Assembly (NCBI GenBank): GCA_965230185.1
Contig: OZ245995.1
Location: 3,472,001-3,536,000 of the forward strand
Length of the DNA: 64,000 nt
Source: Motiliproteus sp965230185
GTDB taxonomy: Bacteria > Pseudomonadota > Gammaproteobacteria > Pseudomonadales > Balneatricaceae
Direction of reading: 5' to 3'
Shown here: positions 8,984 through 17,818 of the stretch, one piece after another
Layout of the letters: every line of letters begins with the position of its first letter
Position numbering within the stretch: the first letter of the stretch is position 1
The notes under the pieces: model-generated
Databases searched by the model: none
What the model saw: only the letters and a program-made list of their open reading frames with translations
Told to the model about the DNA's origin: nothing
Translations under genes and position numbers: made by a program

Positions 8984-10285
8984 TCAGTTCTGTTCCTGGA
9001 ATCCCAGCAGCGCATCCAGCGGTCGCAGACAGCTGGACCAGCTGTAGCGATCCTCCACCAACTCCCGACCCTGCTGTCCCAGGGACTGACACTGATCACC
9101 CTGTAACAGATCTACAACCGTATCGATAAAGGTCCCGGGTTGATCGGCAACCAGCTTCATCAGCTCCGGTGACAAACGTATGCCTTCAATAGCGCCGGTG
9201 GTTGCCACCACCGGTTTCGCCATCGCCATCGCCTCCAGCACCTTATTCTGCACCCCCCGAGCAACACGCAAAGGTGTAACTGCCATTGTCGCATGGGCGA
9301 TATAGGGCCGAATATCCACTACCGAGCCAGTTACGTAAACCTGATGTCGCTCCGCCAGCTTTTTTACCTCTGCTGCCGGACGGGCACCGACGATATAAAA
9401 ATGGGTATCCGGCTCACGTTGTTGAATGCCCGGTAAAATCTCCGCCACAAACCAGCTCACCGCTTCCACGTTGGCCCAGTAGTCCATGGCGCCGGTAAAA
9501 ACCAGCACTTTCTGCCCGTCCCTGTATGGATTGGAGTAACGTCCTTTCGGGTCGAAGTAGTCAATATCCACCCCGTTCTCAACGTAACCAACCTTCTCAG
9601 CGACTTCCGGTGCCAGTTTTTTAAACAGATTAGCCTCGTCCTCGGTCACAAACAGACCGTGGTCAGCCTGGGCTGCCATCGCCGTCTCAAAACCCAGCAG
9701 TTTTCGCCCTTCCCGCCCGTAGATATAACTCATCGGCCATTTGTGTTTGCTTCCGTAAGCAGCCCACTTTTCCGAATCCACATCCACGTAATCGATGACG
9801 GTCAGCTTTTTTCGGGTACTGGTATTCGTTTCTCCATTAGTTTCTATTTTGTTCTCTGCCTGCGGGTTGAGTTCCGCTTGTTCCGCCAAATGCCGGTTCT
9901 CATTTTTCGGTAGCGCCGCAAGATACTGAGCCATAGTAGAGGAAAATACCCAGGCTACCGAGATGGATTCCCGCTCTGCCACACTCTGTATCCAACGATA
10001 CATCACCTGATCGCGATAATAGGCCACGCTGAGCGCCTCACCTGATAACAGGCCGCTTAGCGAACGGAATTTGCGACGCCGTGGTTCGATCGGTCGCAGG
10101 AAAACCTCCTTACAGTATTTCTCCACCTCGTGCTGGTACTGTAAATCTTCCGGATCATCCACAAACGCGGCCAGAATGATCTTATAGCGCCGGCTCAGGT
10201 TCTTGAGAAAATTGAAAGAGCGAATTTTGTCGCCTTTGTTGGGGGGATAGGGAATCCGGTGACAGAGAAAAAGCAGGGTCTCCAT
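8984..10285 (-). CDS. exosortase A-associated sugar transferase (EpsH1-system type 1)
   Basis: A 433-residue glycosyltransferase. The start METLLFLCHRIPYPPNKGDK is typical of the TIGR03087 family of PEP-CTERM/exosortase A loci. Other motifs are VDIDYFDP, VFTGAMDYWANVEAV and the C-terminal VLEAMAMAKPVVATTGAIEGI. Residues about 127-160 form a polar stretch rich in Asn, Glu and Thr, which looks like a local insertion between the two Rossmann-like halves. The gene ends 178 bases before exosortase A and starts 7 bases after the FemAB-like gene stop, pointing to co-transcription with that gene. Confidence 0.9.
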   Translation of the reverse strand: METLLFLCHRIPYPPNKGDKIRSFNFLKNLSRRYKIILAAFVDDPEDLQYQHEVEKYCKEVFLRPIEPRRRKFRSLSGLLSGEALSVAYYRDQVMYRWIQSVAERESISVAWVFSSTMAQYLAALPKNENRHLAEQAELNPQAENKIETNGETNTSTRKKLTVIDYVDVDSEKWAAYGSKHKWPMSYIYGREGRKLLGFETAMAAQADHGLFVTEDEANLFKKLAPEVAEKVGYVENGVDIDYFDPKGRYSNPYRDGQKVLVFTGAMDYWANVEAVSWFVAEILPGIQQREPDTHFYIVGARPAAEVKKLAERHQVYVTGSVVDIRPYIAHATMAVTPLRVARGVQNKVLEAMAMAKPVVATTGAIEGIRLSPELMKLVADQPGTFIDTVVDLLQGDQCQSLGQQGRELVEDRYSWSSCLRPLDALLGFQEQN

Positions 10286-10292
10286 AAACCAG

Positions 10293-11330
10293 TCAACCTA
10301 CGTATCTGGACACAAATGGGCCAAGCCATTGGCTCAGGCGCAACGGCAACTTTTTCCATAAGCGGATAAACAGCTGGTATTTGGGGTTCAGAGGACTGAG
10401 GTCCGGCACTTTGTCTGCTTTTACCAGGTAAAACTCATAAAACAGGTCCCGGGGCTCAAACCCCCAGTGCCGCTTATAGTGATAGGGACCCGATTCTTTC
10501 TTACTACGCCCGAAATCAAAGATTTTAATCTGTTTGCGGACCGAACGGCATAACAGGTCCCAGTACATAAAGTCCATCGACTTTAAGCCACGCGCTTCTG
10601 GCAGACCGCCGCCGTAATAGGGCAGCACCTCATCCTTGTAATAAAAAGTCATTAACGCCGATACGTCCTGACCGTCCTCTTTGATAGTCAGAATTTCGCA
10701 GTCATCGCCAAAGGTATGCTTCAGATTTTCAAAATACTTCTTTGGAAAAACCGGCGTTCCCAAATTCCTGACACTGGTAGAGTAAACATCGAAAAAACCG
10801 CTCAGAGCCCCCTGTGAATCTGCACTGAGTCCATTTTTCAGCGAGTGCCTGATCACAGCCCGCTGCTTTCGCTTCATAGCCTTGAGATTGATCTCATCAT
10901 CGACATCCACCTCCTTACGAAAGGTGGCATGCACTGATTTGTAAGGCCAGTCTTCGCGCGTGCGCTCGCGATTGCGAATCTCCAGGTAGTCGACACCCAG
11001 TTGCACCGCCAGCTCACAGGCTTTTTGTTCCAACGCCTCTCTGGCCTCAGAGTTATCAGCAACCACCCCTCCGTAAACGCAAAAAGGCAGAGAGACCAGA
11101 GCATTGCCAAAAAACAGGCTTTTGCTATGAGCAAGGGGCAGAATCCCAATCAGGTTTTCACCTGCTTCAGCCATAAGATAGTAGGTCTTGTGACCAAAAG
11201 ACTGTTCAATAACAGTCTTCCAGCCAATACGATGAAAAAAAGTGGCTTGTTCATGAGAGAAGACATAGTTATCCCATCGGTCAGCATCAGAATCCCTCGA
11301 GAACTCCCTGACTACAATCTCTTCCATCAA
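10293..11330 (-). CDS. FemAB-like acyl/aminoacyl transferase of exosortase A loci
   Basis: A 345-residue protein of the GNAT-fold FemAB superfamily, matching the PEP-CTERM-associated FemAB family (TIGR03019). Visible features are FFHRIGWKTVIEQSFGHKTYYL at the N-terminus, LPFCVYGGVVAD, LEIRNRERT, and the YYGGGLPEA and FDFGRSKKESGPYHYKRHWGF segments near the C-terminus. Relatives transfer amino-acyl or acyl groups; in this setting it probably decorates the polysaccharide or its lipid carrier. It is the first gene of the compact minus-strand operon. A second ATG follows the first at once, so the start is uncertain by one codon. Confidence 0.88.
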   Translation of the reverse strand: MMEEIVVREFSRDSDADRWDNYVFSHEQATFFHRIGWKTVIEQSFGHKTYYLMAEAGENLIGILPLAHSKSLFFGNALVSLPFCVYGGVVADNSEAREALEQKACELAVQLGVDYLEIRNRERTREDWPYKSVHATFRKEVDVDDEINLKAMKRKQRAVIRHSLKNGLSADSQGALSGFFDVYSTSVRNLGTPVFPKKYFENLKHTFGDDCEILTIKEDGQDVSALMTFYYKDEVLPYYGGGLPEARGLKSMDFMYWDLLCRSVRKQIKIFDFGRSKKESGPYHYKRHWGFEPRDLFYEFYLVKADKVPDLSPLNPKYQLFIRLWKKLPLRLSQWLGPFVSRYVG

Positions 11331-11389
11331 TATTCCCTGCTATCTACCCTGTTACGGTACAAATGTCACCCTACCGGCCATATGCTCCG

Positions 11390-11423
11390 GCCTTCTGATG
11401 GAAAGGTCAATTTTCCAGAAGGC
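11390..11423. other. stem-loop in the leader of the polysaccharide operon
   Basis: GCCTTC pairs with GAAGGC and, after a 3-base bulge, TGGAAA pairs with TTTCCA around a 7-base loop, giving 12 pairs. It lies in the 191-base spacer between the GAF gene and the FemAB-like gene. There is no T-run on the minus strand, so it is not a simple terminator. It may be an attenuator or processing site. Confidence 0.4.
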
Positions 11424-11521
11424 GGCTCACACGGTAGCTCAAGCGCATATCACGACACCCAGCCCTGACTCATCAGGCCCGAACAACTACAGAAACGGTC
11501 AAAGACTAACGATAATACAAC

Positions 11522-12301
11522 TTAACGTTTTTTGTTTTCAGCCATCTCCTGAGTAACAAGAGAAATTATCTCTGTTGCCGAACTGACAATAAGATCACTG
11601 CTGAAACCTGCACTCTTCATTTCGCCGAAAAAGCTTCTGGCCAGTACTTTTACCATTTTTTCATTGTTGCTCACCAGCTCATCAAGAGCTTCCACAGACG
11701 TACTTCTGCTCTCTTTAGCCAATGCAAGCTTAACGAAATGGCTACGCAGCAGGTGCTGCAGTTGATAAATCTGAATGGACTGGCTTAAGAATAGAGCGAC
11801 GATAGAGGCGGTTTTAAGGTCTCCAGTGGAAAAAACTCGCTGATCTTCAGGCTGGCTGACGTTAACAACACCTATCACCGTATCGGAGACAACCAACGGG
11901 CACACTATAAAACCATCATCCTGAGAACGATTACCGAATCTCGCAACGTTCCGGTACTCCGAGCCGGTAATTCGTTCTACCAGCAACGGCTCCCCGCTAC
12001 CCGCTACCTTGCCGGATATTCCGTTATCCAGATCAACCAGTTCTAAGTAAGCCTCATCAGGCAGGTCGCCGTAGTGGGCACAAACCCTCAGCTTCAAACT
12101 ATCGGACTGATGATCTTTTTTCAGAAGCATAATTGAGCATCGATTCACATGCAGGAGAGTGGCCACCATCTCAGCCATACTCTGCAGACAAGACCTGATA
12201 TCCTGTTCATTATCAACACACTGGCTCAATCCGGTAAGCTCAGTAACGAAATCTAATTCGTCCAGATTGAGATGGTTTACCTGTTCCGCAACGTTGTTCA
12301 T
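11522..12301 (-). CDS. GAF-domain sensory protein
   Basis: A 259-residue soluble protein. Residues about 25-170 form a GAF domain: VNRCSIMLLKK, a central LDNGISGKVAGSGEPLLVE segment, FIVCPLVVSDTVIGVVNVS, then SIVALFLSQSIQIYQL leading into a helix. The last 90 residues are charged and helical, with no recognisable output domain (no kinase, GGDEF or HTH). It lies between the operon and the divergent priming transferase, so a role in sensing or regulating polysaccharide production is plausible but inferred from position only. The ligand is unknown. Confidence 0.75.
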   Translation of the reverse strand: MNNVAEQVNHLNLDELDFVTELTGLSQCVDNEQDIRSCLQSMAEMVATLLHVNRCSIMLLKKDHQSDSLKLRVCAHYGDLPDEAYLELVDLDNGISGKVAGSGEPLLVERITGSEYRNVARFGNRSQDDGFIVCPLVVSDTVIGVVNVSQPEDQRVFSTGDLKTASIVALFLSQSIQIYQLQHLLRSHFVKLALAKESRSTSVEALDELVSNNEKMVKVLARSFFGEMKSAGFSSDLIVSSATEIISLVTQEMAENKKR

Positions 12302-12855
12302 AGAATCCCTCTTTCCTTGCCTGGTGATCAGGTCAGTTATGCCCGTTCAACTTCCTCGCAGTTCTTCTGTCACTACCTTCATTACTTTGCTGAGCTCGAT
12401 AATACCCTACTTAGGGGCTGGCCTGCTCAGGTTAGACTACTTGATAAGACCATTTATTAACCGCCCTTTGCTCAACCTTGCTATCAACCACAATGCATGA
12501 AAGGCTACATCTGCTCCGAAGTAATGTAGAGTAAAACCAATATTTTTGTGCAGCTCAGGTTTTTTGTTTTCCGAGAAGATCGCATTAGAATTTCCGGCCA
12601 CAGAAAGAAGCTTAAACCTGCATGAAAGTACCATTGGTTGCTTGTTGCCCATACCGTCAAAAAAAGATCCACCTATAGAAAATTGGTACATAAGAATTGC
12701 TTCCATGAAAAGTTGTAGAACTAATGGTATGGTCCTACACTGCCGAACGATACTACAGGTGGGTAGATAATCCCCGCCGGTAAGGAGGTAACGGCTGTCA
12801 CTTAGAAGGCGCAGTACCTTTTAATTTCAGATTGCAGAGACCAGGTTAGGGACGA
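12302..12855. promoter_or_regulatory. AT-rich divergent region between the GAF gene and the priming transferase gene
   Basis: A 554-base region without a credible gene. It is clearly richer in A and T than the gene to the right. It must hold the promoters for both directions. I looked for a sigma-54 pattern (GG-N10-GC) because PEP-CTERM loci are often under PrsR and sigma-54; near matches around 12633 and 12729 have 9-base spacing, so none is claimed. An SD-like AAGGAGGTAA at 12782-12791 has no start codon at a suitable distance. Confidence 0.4.
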
Positions 12856-14259
12856 ATGTCGACGGTAAGATTCAACAGGTTATCGGTACGTAAGTCATAT
12901 ATTTTCCTGGCAATGATCGAGGCACTGGCAATGATGTCCTGCCTCTTTCTCGGTATCACCTACTCAGACCAGGCTTACACTTCAACTTTTATTGATCATC
13001 TTTTCTGCCTGGAATGCCTGACCTTCGTGGTTGTCGTCTTTATCTGCATGGCGGCGATGGGGCTCTATCATGCACGACTTCGGGGTGAAGCATCTGAACT
13101 GCTGGCCCGGATTTTTTTGAGCTTCGTACTGGCGACCATTGCCCAGGCGCTGCTGTTCTATTTTATTCCCTATCTCGATATCAGCCCTCAGGCCATTGGC
13201 GTTGCCCTGCTGCTTTCCTTTCTGATTATCTGCGGACTCAGGTACGCCTTTGCCCGGGTTGATCAGAGCAGCCTGCTGAAGCGGCGGGTGCTGGTGCTCG
13301 GCACCGGTGAGCGAGCCAGCATTATTCACCACAAAATGCGCCGCGATTCCGACCGACGAGGTTTTCGTCTGATCGGCTACGTGGATATGGGTGAGGATTC
13401 TTACACCATTTGTGAGAAAAACCGGCTGAGCATTAATCTGGATCGCCTGGATGATTACGCCAAGCGAGGTCAGATCGATGAGATTGTAGTGGCTGTCGAC
13501 CAGCGTCGCGGCAAGCTGCCGATGGATGCTCTTTACCGCTGCCGCATCGCCGGGATCAACGTACTCGATATTGCCACTTTTGTTGAACGGGAATCAGGCA
13601 AGATCCCTCTGCGGTTGATGTACCCGAGCTGGGTAATCTACAGCGACGGTTACCGCAGAGCCGGATTTTTCGCCCGCGGCGTCAAACGCCTCTTCGATAT
13701 TGTTGTAAGCCTGGTTTTCCTGATATTCACCTGGCCGATCATGCTGGTCACTATTTTGCTGATCAAACTGGAAAGCGGCCCGACTTCACCGGTTTTCTAT
13801 ACCCAGCAACGGGTCGGCCGCAACGGCTCACCTTTTAATATCTATAAGTTCCGCAGCATGCGAGAGGATGCCGAGAAAAACGGGGCAATCTGGGCCATGC
13901 AGAACGATAATCGCGTCACCGCGGTCGGTGCCTTTATCCGAAAATACCGAATCGATGAGCTGCCTCAGCTATTTAACATTCTAAATGGTGATATGAGTTT
14001 TATCGGCCCCCGTCCTGAGCGACCGGAATTCGTCAACAAGCTGTCGGAAACCATTCCATACTACGGGGATCGTCATCAGGTAAAGCCGGGGCTGACCGGT
14101 TGGGCACAGATCTGCTACTCCTATGGCAGCAGTGAAGAGGATGCTCTGGAAAAACTGCAGTACGATCTTTACTACATTAAGAACTACACCCTGCTGCTGG
14201 ATACCATTATTCTGATTCAGACCTGCGAAGTTATTTTCTTTGGAAAAGGGGCCCGCTGA
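12856..14259 (+). CDS. exosortase A-associated undecaprenyl-phosphate sugar-1-phosphate transferase (EpsB_2 type)
   Basis: A 467-residue polyprenyl phosphoglycosyl transferase that starts lipid-linked glycan synthesis. Four hydrophobic segments occupy about 15-130, followed by a Rossmann-like domain with VLVLGTGERA at 146-155. A membrane segment near 280-303 precedes the catalytic bacterial sugar transferase domain, with VFYTQQRVGRNG, YKFRSM, RKYRIDELPQLFNIL and MSFIGPRPERPEF. The whole pattern fits the TIGR03013 family tied to PEP-CTERM/exosortase A loci. An AGGGA ribosome site precedes the ATG. It is read away from the rest of the cluster but must supply its first step. Confidence 0.92.
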   Translation: MSTVRFNRLSVRKSYIFLAMIEALAMMSCLFLGITYSDQAYTSTFIDHLFCLECLTFVVVVFICMAAMGLYHARLRGEASELLARIFLSFVLATIAQALLFYFIPYLDISPQAIGVALLLSFLIICGLRYAFARVDQSSLLKRRVLVLGTGERASIIHHKMRRDSDRRGFRLIGYVDMGEDSYTICEKNRLSINLDRLDDYAKRGQIDEIVVAVDQRRGKLPMDALYRCRIAGINVLDIATFVERESGKIPLRLMYPSWVIYSDGYRRAGFFARGVKRLFDIVVSLVFLIFTWPIMLVTILLIKLESGPTSPVFYTQQRVGRNGSPFNIYKFRSMREDAEKNGAIWAMQNDNRVTAVGAFIRKYRIDELPQLFNILNGDMSFIGPRPERPEFVNKLSETIPYYGDRHQVKPGLTGWAQICYSYGSSEEDALEKLQYDLYYIKNYTLLLDTIILIQTCEVIFFGKGAR

Positions 14260-14368
14260 ACAGCACTGAAAACACCAGCTACAGATAGCGTTCAGCGACT
14301 CAGCCCCTGGCACAAATCAGTCGTATCCCGGACCCGCCCTGTTGCAGATAGAGACCAATCCTTCCGGA

Positions 14369-15142
14369 CTAGCTTTCGTCATCAACATATCGCTGACGAA
14401 TCTCACTGATGGTCCCATCCCGTCGCAGCTCATCCACCACCGCTTGTAACTGCTGCAACACGGCCGGATCGGTCTCCGGGTGAAAGGCGAATCCCAGCTC
14501 GCCATCGAGCAACAGATATACCACCTCATACTGGTCCGGATCGATACCGGCCCTCAGCATGTTCCAGACTGCAATATCGTAACCGTAGGCAATTGCATCC
14601 ACACGCCCCCGGTCCAGCAACTTCACCAGGCTGGCAGCCAGATTGCTGGCTACGATAGACTCCCGCCCGACCCCCCGGTCGATGATCAGCTGCTCGCCGA
14701 TATCTTCCCGGACTACGCCAATCTTCAGTTTCTGAAGATCAAGATCCTCAGTGATACGGATCTTATCGACCTTACGGCTGAGAATAACGATTCGATTCGG
14801 CACGATCGGACCAACAAAAGAGAAAATCTTCAACCGGGCAGGCGTGTAGGTCGTAGAGAACAGCACTGTACCGGGCTGATTACGGGTCAGCGCATACCCC
14901 CGGGCCCAGGGAAGAAATTCAATCTTGCGCTGCTCTTCGGCGATACCCAACCGCTCCCAGATTGCTTTCAGTACGTCTACACTCATCCCCTGCGGCTGGC
15001 CATCATCATCCAGATAGTTATAAGGCGCGTACTGTTCACTGATCCACCTCAGGTCAGTTACCGACTGAGCCCACAGGGAAGGGACGAAGAACAGCAGGAA
15101 AGACAGGAGCAAAGCACGCAGACTGGTCAGACATTCTGGCAT
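14369..15142 (-). CDS. orphan periplasmic substrate-binding protein (family 3 type)
   Basis: About 257 residues from the ATG at 15142; that start puts the signal peptide (RALLLSFLLFFVPSLWAQS) at the N-terminus, while the longer frame adds 16 unlikely residues. The mature part begins with the QYAPYNYLDDDGQPQGMSVDVL segment seen in extracellular solute-binding proteins of the amino-acid type, and later has IGVVREDIGEQL and AIAYGYDIAVWNML. No permease or ATPase gene is nearby. It could bind an amino acid or act as a stand-alone sensor. It converges with the priming transferase gene. Confidence 0.75.
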   Translation of the reverse strand: MPECLTSLRALLLSFLLFFVPSLWAQSVTDLRWISEQYAPYNYLDDDGQPQGMSVDVLKAIWERLGIAEEQRKIEFLPWARGYALTRNQPGTVLFSTTYTPARLKIFSFVGPIVPNRIVILSRKVDKIRITEDLDLQKLKIGVVREDIGEQLIIDRGVGRESIVASNLAASLVKLLDRGRVDAIAYGYDIAVWNMLRAGIDPDQYEVVYLLLDGELGFAFHPETDPAVLQQLQAVVDELRRDGTISEIRQRYVDDES

Positions 15143-15259
15143 TTCAAGATTCCGCTTCGGGCTGCCTGATAACGGGGTTGTCCAACTCACCGAAACAGCT
15201 ACACGACAGGTCAGCTATAGTTACCGGTAAGTTGTGATGTTATTCAAGGGTAACCCGAT

Positions 15260-15508
15260 ATGTTGTCCAATTTCGAGTTGATTCTGCTCCTCTACTGGCC
15301 GGAGCTTTACGAACGCCGCCAGCCGGATGAGAATCATCCCTATCGGCGACTGTTTACCCCCCGTTATCTGGCGAGAAAGAAAATTGTCCGTGGTATCTGG
15401 ATCGCCACCGGTTCGATGATGCTGATTTTTCCTCAGCTGCCTTTTGTCATCACCCTGGGCCTTTTTACCACCTTTCTCTCCTTCTCTATCCTGGACGAAT
15501 CCGCCTGA
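15260..15508 (+). CDS. small conserved-looking membrane protein
   Basis: 82 residues. The N-terminus is amphipathic with WPELYERRQ, a basic middle (RRLFTPRYLARKK) follows, and the C-terminal half has two hydrophobic runs. An AAGGG ribosome site lies about nine bases before the ATG. The gene is divergent from the solute-binding protein. The composition is protein-like and the frame is well separated from neighbours. I do not recognise a named family, so the function is unknown. Confidence 0.55.
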   Translation: MLSNFELILLLYWPELYERRQPDENHPYRRLFTPRYLARKKIVRGIWIATGSMMLIFPQLPFVITLGLFTTFLSFSILDESA

Positions 15509-15574
15509 ACCGGGAATGAATGACCCTATTACCATTGCAGACACTACCCGGATACTGAAACCGGGCACCTGTAA

Positions 15575-16279
15575 CTACTGACTATCTGAGCAACCGATAT
15601 CAGCGGGCCACTCCAGCGACCAGGGATCCCGCCAGGCGGTCAGGGCCCTGCGAACAGTCTCCCTGGCAAACAACTCCCCTTCCGTCGGCGGACAGATAAA
15701 CTGATAGGGCTCATCCCGGAGAACAAACCGGAGTGCAAACGCGTGCAGATACCCACGGTCCTGCTCCGCCTCACACACCTGACCGTAGCGCCGGTCACCA
15801 ATGATCGGCGCCCCCAGGCTCTTCATCGCCACCCGCAGCTGATGAGTCCTGCCGGTGAGGGGCTTAAGCAGAAACAACCGTAGGCCAGGCTCCGCTGAGC
15901 AGCTGACAAACCGTGTCCAGGCCGGATTATTCCGGCTTTTCAGCAGGCGCCAGCTACCTCTCCGAGCTTTCACCATATCGCCACAGACCAGCCCCTGCTT
16001 CTTCTTCGGTTTCCGGTCAGACAAAGCCAGATAGAATTTCTCGACCCGACGCTGGCGAAACTGCTCGTTAAGCTGCTGTGCACTGTCCAGATCCCGAGCA
16101 AAGAGCAACAGACCGGATGTCATCCGGTCCAGCCGGTGCACCGGATAGAGCGACCCGCCACCGAGGTCCTGCTTCAGCTGCTCTGCAAGTCCGGCCTCTC
16201 CCTGCTCGGAATGAAAACTGGTCCCTGCTGACTTGTCGATCACCAGCAACTGATCTGTTTTATGCAGCACTCTGTACAT
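15575..16279 (-). CDS. RluA-like pseudouridine synthase
   Basis: About 234 residues. The catalytic motif HRLDRMTSGLLLFA contains the Asp that attacks uridine in RluA-family enzymes; TGRTHQLRVAMKSLG and IIGDRRYG are the other family blocks. There is no S4 domain. The order and length resemble the TIGR01621 RluA-like group, whose RNA target I cannot name. I prefer the ATG at 16279 (MYRVLHK) to the TTG two codons upstream, because the AAGGG site fits either but ATG is stronger. It is 31 bases downstream of the Gate-domain gene on the same strand. Confidence 0.85.
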   Translation of the reverse strand: MYRVLHKTDQLLVIDKSAGTSFHSEQGEAGLAEQLKQDLGGGSLYPVHRLDRMTSGLLLFARDLDSAQQLNEQFRQRRVEKFYLALSDRKPKKKQGLVCGDMVKARRGSWRLLKSRNNPAWTRFVSCSAEPGLRLFLLKPLTGRTHQLRVAMKSLGAPIIGDRRYGQVCEAEQDRGYLHAFALRFVLRDEPYQFICPPTEGELFARETVRRALTAWRDPWSLEWPADIGCSDSQ

Positions 16280-16309
16280 GGCCAACTCAACCCTTTCCGC
16301 AAAACGGCA

Positions 16310-17245
16310 TCAGAAAACCAGCCCGTGGATAAGGGTGCGCAGCACAATGGCGATAAACGCCCCGTAAATAGCGGGCCTGACCACAGATGCCACCCGCCGA
16401 CCGGCGGAGATCAGTACCGCAATACCGGCAAGGTCAAAAGGGTGAATCAGCATCCCGGCCAGCCGGTTAAACTCCTGAGCGCTGATCAGGCCCTGATTAA
16501 TGTAATCTACAGAGACTCCCATCATCGCCGTCCCGCCTGCCACAAACTTGGAAACGATCGGCAACAGAGCCGCTCCGGGCAGCCCCAGCTCGACAAACAA
16601 CGGCGTCAGTGCAGATTCCAGCGCCTCGATAACCCCCACCGAGCGCAGCACATAGACAATCACCAGCGCCACCACCAGCATCGGCAAAGCCCCCACGGAG
16701 ATATCCCATGCATCTCTGCCCGCACGGGTGATGATCCCCAGCAGCCCGGTCGGGCCATCATCAGTATCGGGTTTTCGGTCGGCGCCGGGCTCATCCTCAG
16801 AAGGCAGGTTGCGGCCAAACAGGTGGTAGGTCAGCGATGCCGCGATGATACCGCAGAATAATGAAACCCCGAGACTGATCCCCACATTCAGCCCCACCGC
16901 AGCCATCGGAAAGACCACATTGGCCTGCGCCAGGGTCAGCACCAGCGCCAGGGTTGCGGCGATATGGCGTTTGGAAATACCGCTGCGATCCATCATCGCC
17001 AGCGTCGCCACGGGCGCGGCAAAACTGACCAGCAGAATCTGAATCATCGCGAAAACCCCCAGTCCGGGAATACCAAAAGGCTTCAGCAACGGTGAACAGA
17101 AACGAACAACCGCCGCCAGGATTCCCCAGGCCTCCAGCAACCTCATGATGGTCATCATCACGATCATCACCGGAAGCAGCACAAACAGCGCCAGCTCAAT
17201 ACCCGACCGACCCGCAGCCAGGATAATTTCTGCAATCTCACTCAT
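16310..17245 (-). CDS. nucleoside-recognition (Gate) domain membrane protein
   Basis: A 311-residue polytopic membrane protein. The Gate-domain pattern is visible twice, around residues 45-130 (LKPFGIPGLGVFAMIQILLV, FAAPVATLAMM) and again around 190-300 (LFVELGLPGAALLPIVSKFVAGGTAMMGV). Family members include SpoVM/SpmA-like and YjiH-like proteins of poorly known function, possibly transporters or partners of membrane complexes. A charged cytoplasmic loop (SEDEPGADRKPDTDDG) separates the halves. No substrate can be inferred. Confidence 0.75.
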   Translation of the reverse strand: MSEIAEIILAAGRSGIELALFVLLPVMIVMMTIMRLLEAWGILAAVVRFCSPLLKPFGIPGLGVFAMIQILLVSFAAPVATLAMMDRSGISKRHIAATLALVLTLAQANVVFPMAAVGLNVGISLGVSLFCGIIAASLTYHLFGRNLPSEDEPGADRKPDTDDGPTGLLGIITRAGRDAWDISVGALPMLVVALVIVYVLRSVGVIEALESALTPLFVELGLPGAALLPIVSKFVAGGTAMMGVSVDYINQGLISAQEFNRLAGMLIHPFDLAGIAVLISAGRRVASVVRPAIYGAFIAIVLRTLIHGLVF

Positions 17246-17347
17246 AATCGGGGAATCCGCATAACAGGGTATCAGCGGTGTCGAAGTCTACCAGATCTGC
17301 CCTTTATTGCAGCCTGCAGAGGACAGACCAGGCTTAGTTCAGACTGC

Positions 17348-17680
17348 TCATTCCGGCGCAGTTTCCGCACGGCACTGGCCGCTGAAAAACTGGATACGCT
17401 CCTCGGGATCGGCAAGATTCAGACTGGTCAGCCGATTAAAACGACCACTGTTGTGGTCGACAACCGCCAGAGTAAGCCCCCCCATAAGCGCATAGATACT
17501 GAAACGCCCGGACTGTCTGATCAGCATGGAGGGATAGAACAGAAACTGATCGTCACTGCCCTCGACAAAACAGCGAAGGAGGTGGTCATTGCCGAACGGA
17601 ACTTTCGGGGCAGCATCCATCGCTCCGTGAAAACAGAGCAGCAGGGCAAGCAGACCTGTTCTGTATTTTCGTTTTAACAT
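17348..17680 (-). CDS. small secreted protein of unknown function
   Basis: 110 residues from the ATG at 17680, chosen because it places a signal peptide (TGLLALLLCFHGAMDAAP) at the N-terminus and has a GGAG site upstream; the frame remains open for 28 residues before it. The mature part carries two Cys residues (LLRCFVEG and SGQCRAE) that could form a disulfide. No known domain was recognised. It stands alone between the Gate-domain gene and trpD2. Confidence 0.5.
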   Translation of the reverse strand: MLKRKYRTGLLALLLCFHGAMDAAPKVPFGNDHLLRCFVEGSDDQFLFYPSMLIRQSGRFSIYALMGGLTLAVVDHNSGRFNRLTSLNLADPEERIQFFSGQCRAETAPE

Positions 17681-17774
17681 TCCCGGCTCCGGATGAGGCT
17701 GGCCACACTCAGAGCATAGACCAGGCTGAACTCGGGATGACCACAGCGCTTCGGGTTGCGGCACCGGAAAAGAA

Positions 17775-17798
17775 AAAAGGCCGCATCGGCGGCCTTTT
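17775..17798 (-). terminator. terminator downstream of trpD2
   Basis: The arms AAAAGGCCG and CGGCCTTTT form a stem around a short loop. On the minus strand the stem is followed by TTTTTTCTTTT. It lies 20 bases past the trpD2 stop, so it probably ends that transcript. Confidence 0.75.
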
Positions 17799-17818
17799 CG
17801 AAGAGGAGAAAATACCGT

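Noticed and set aside
12620..12760. Sigma-54 promoter ahead of the priming transferase
   Set aside because: Two GG...GC near matches have 9 bases between the elements instead of 10 and poor flanking bases.
12781..12790. Start of a small gene at a perfect AAGGAGGTA sequence
   Set aside because: No ATG, GTG or TTG lies at a usable distance, so it is only noted as an SD-like sequence.
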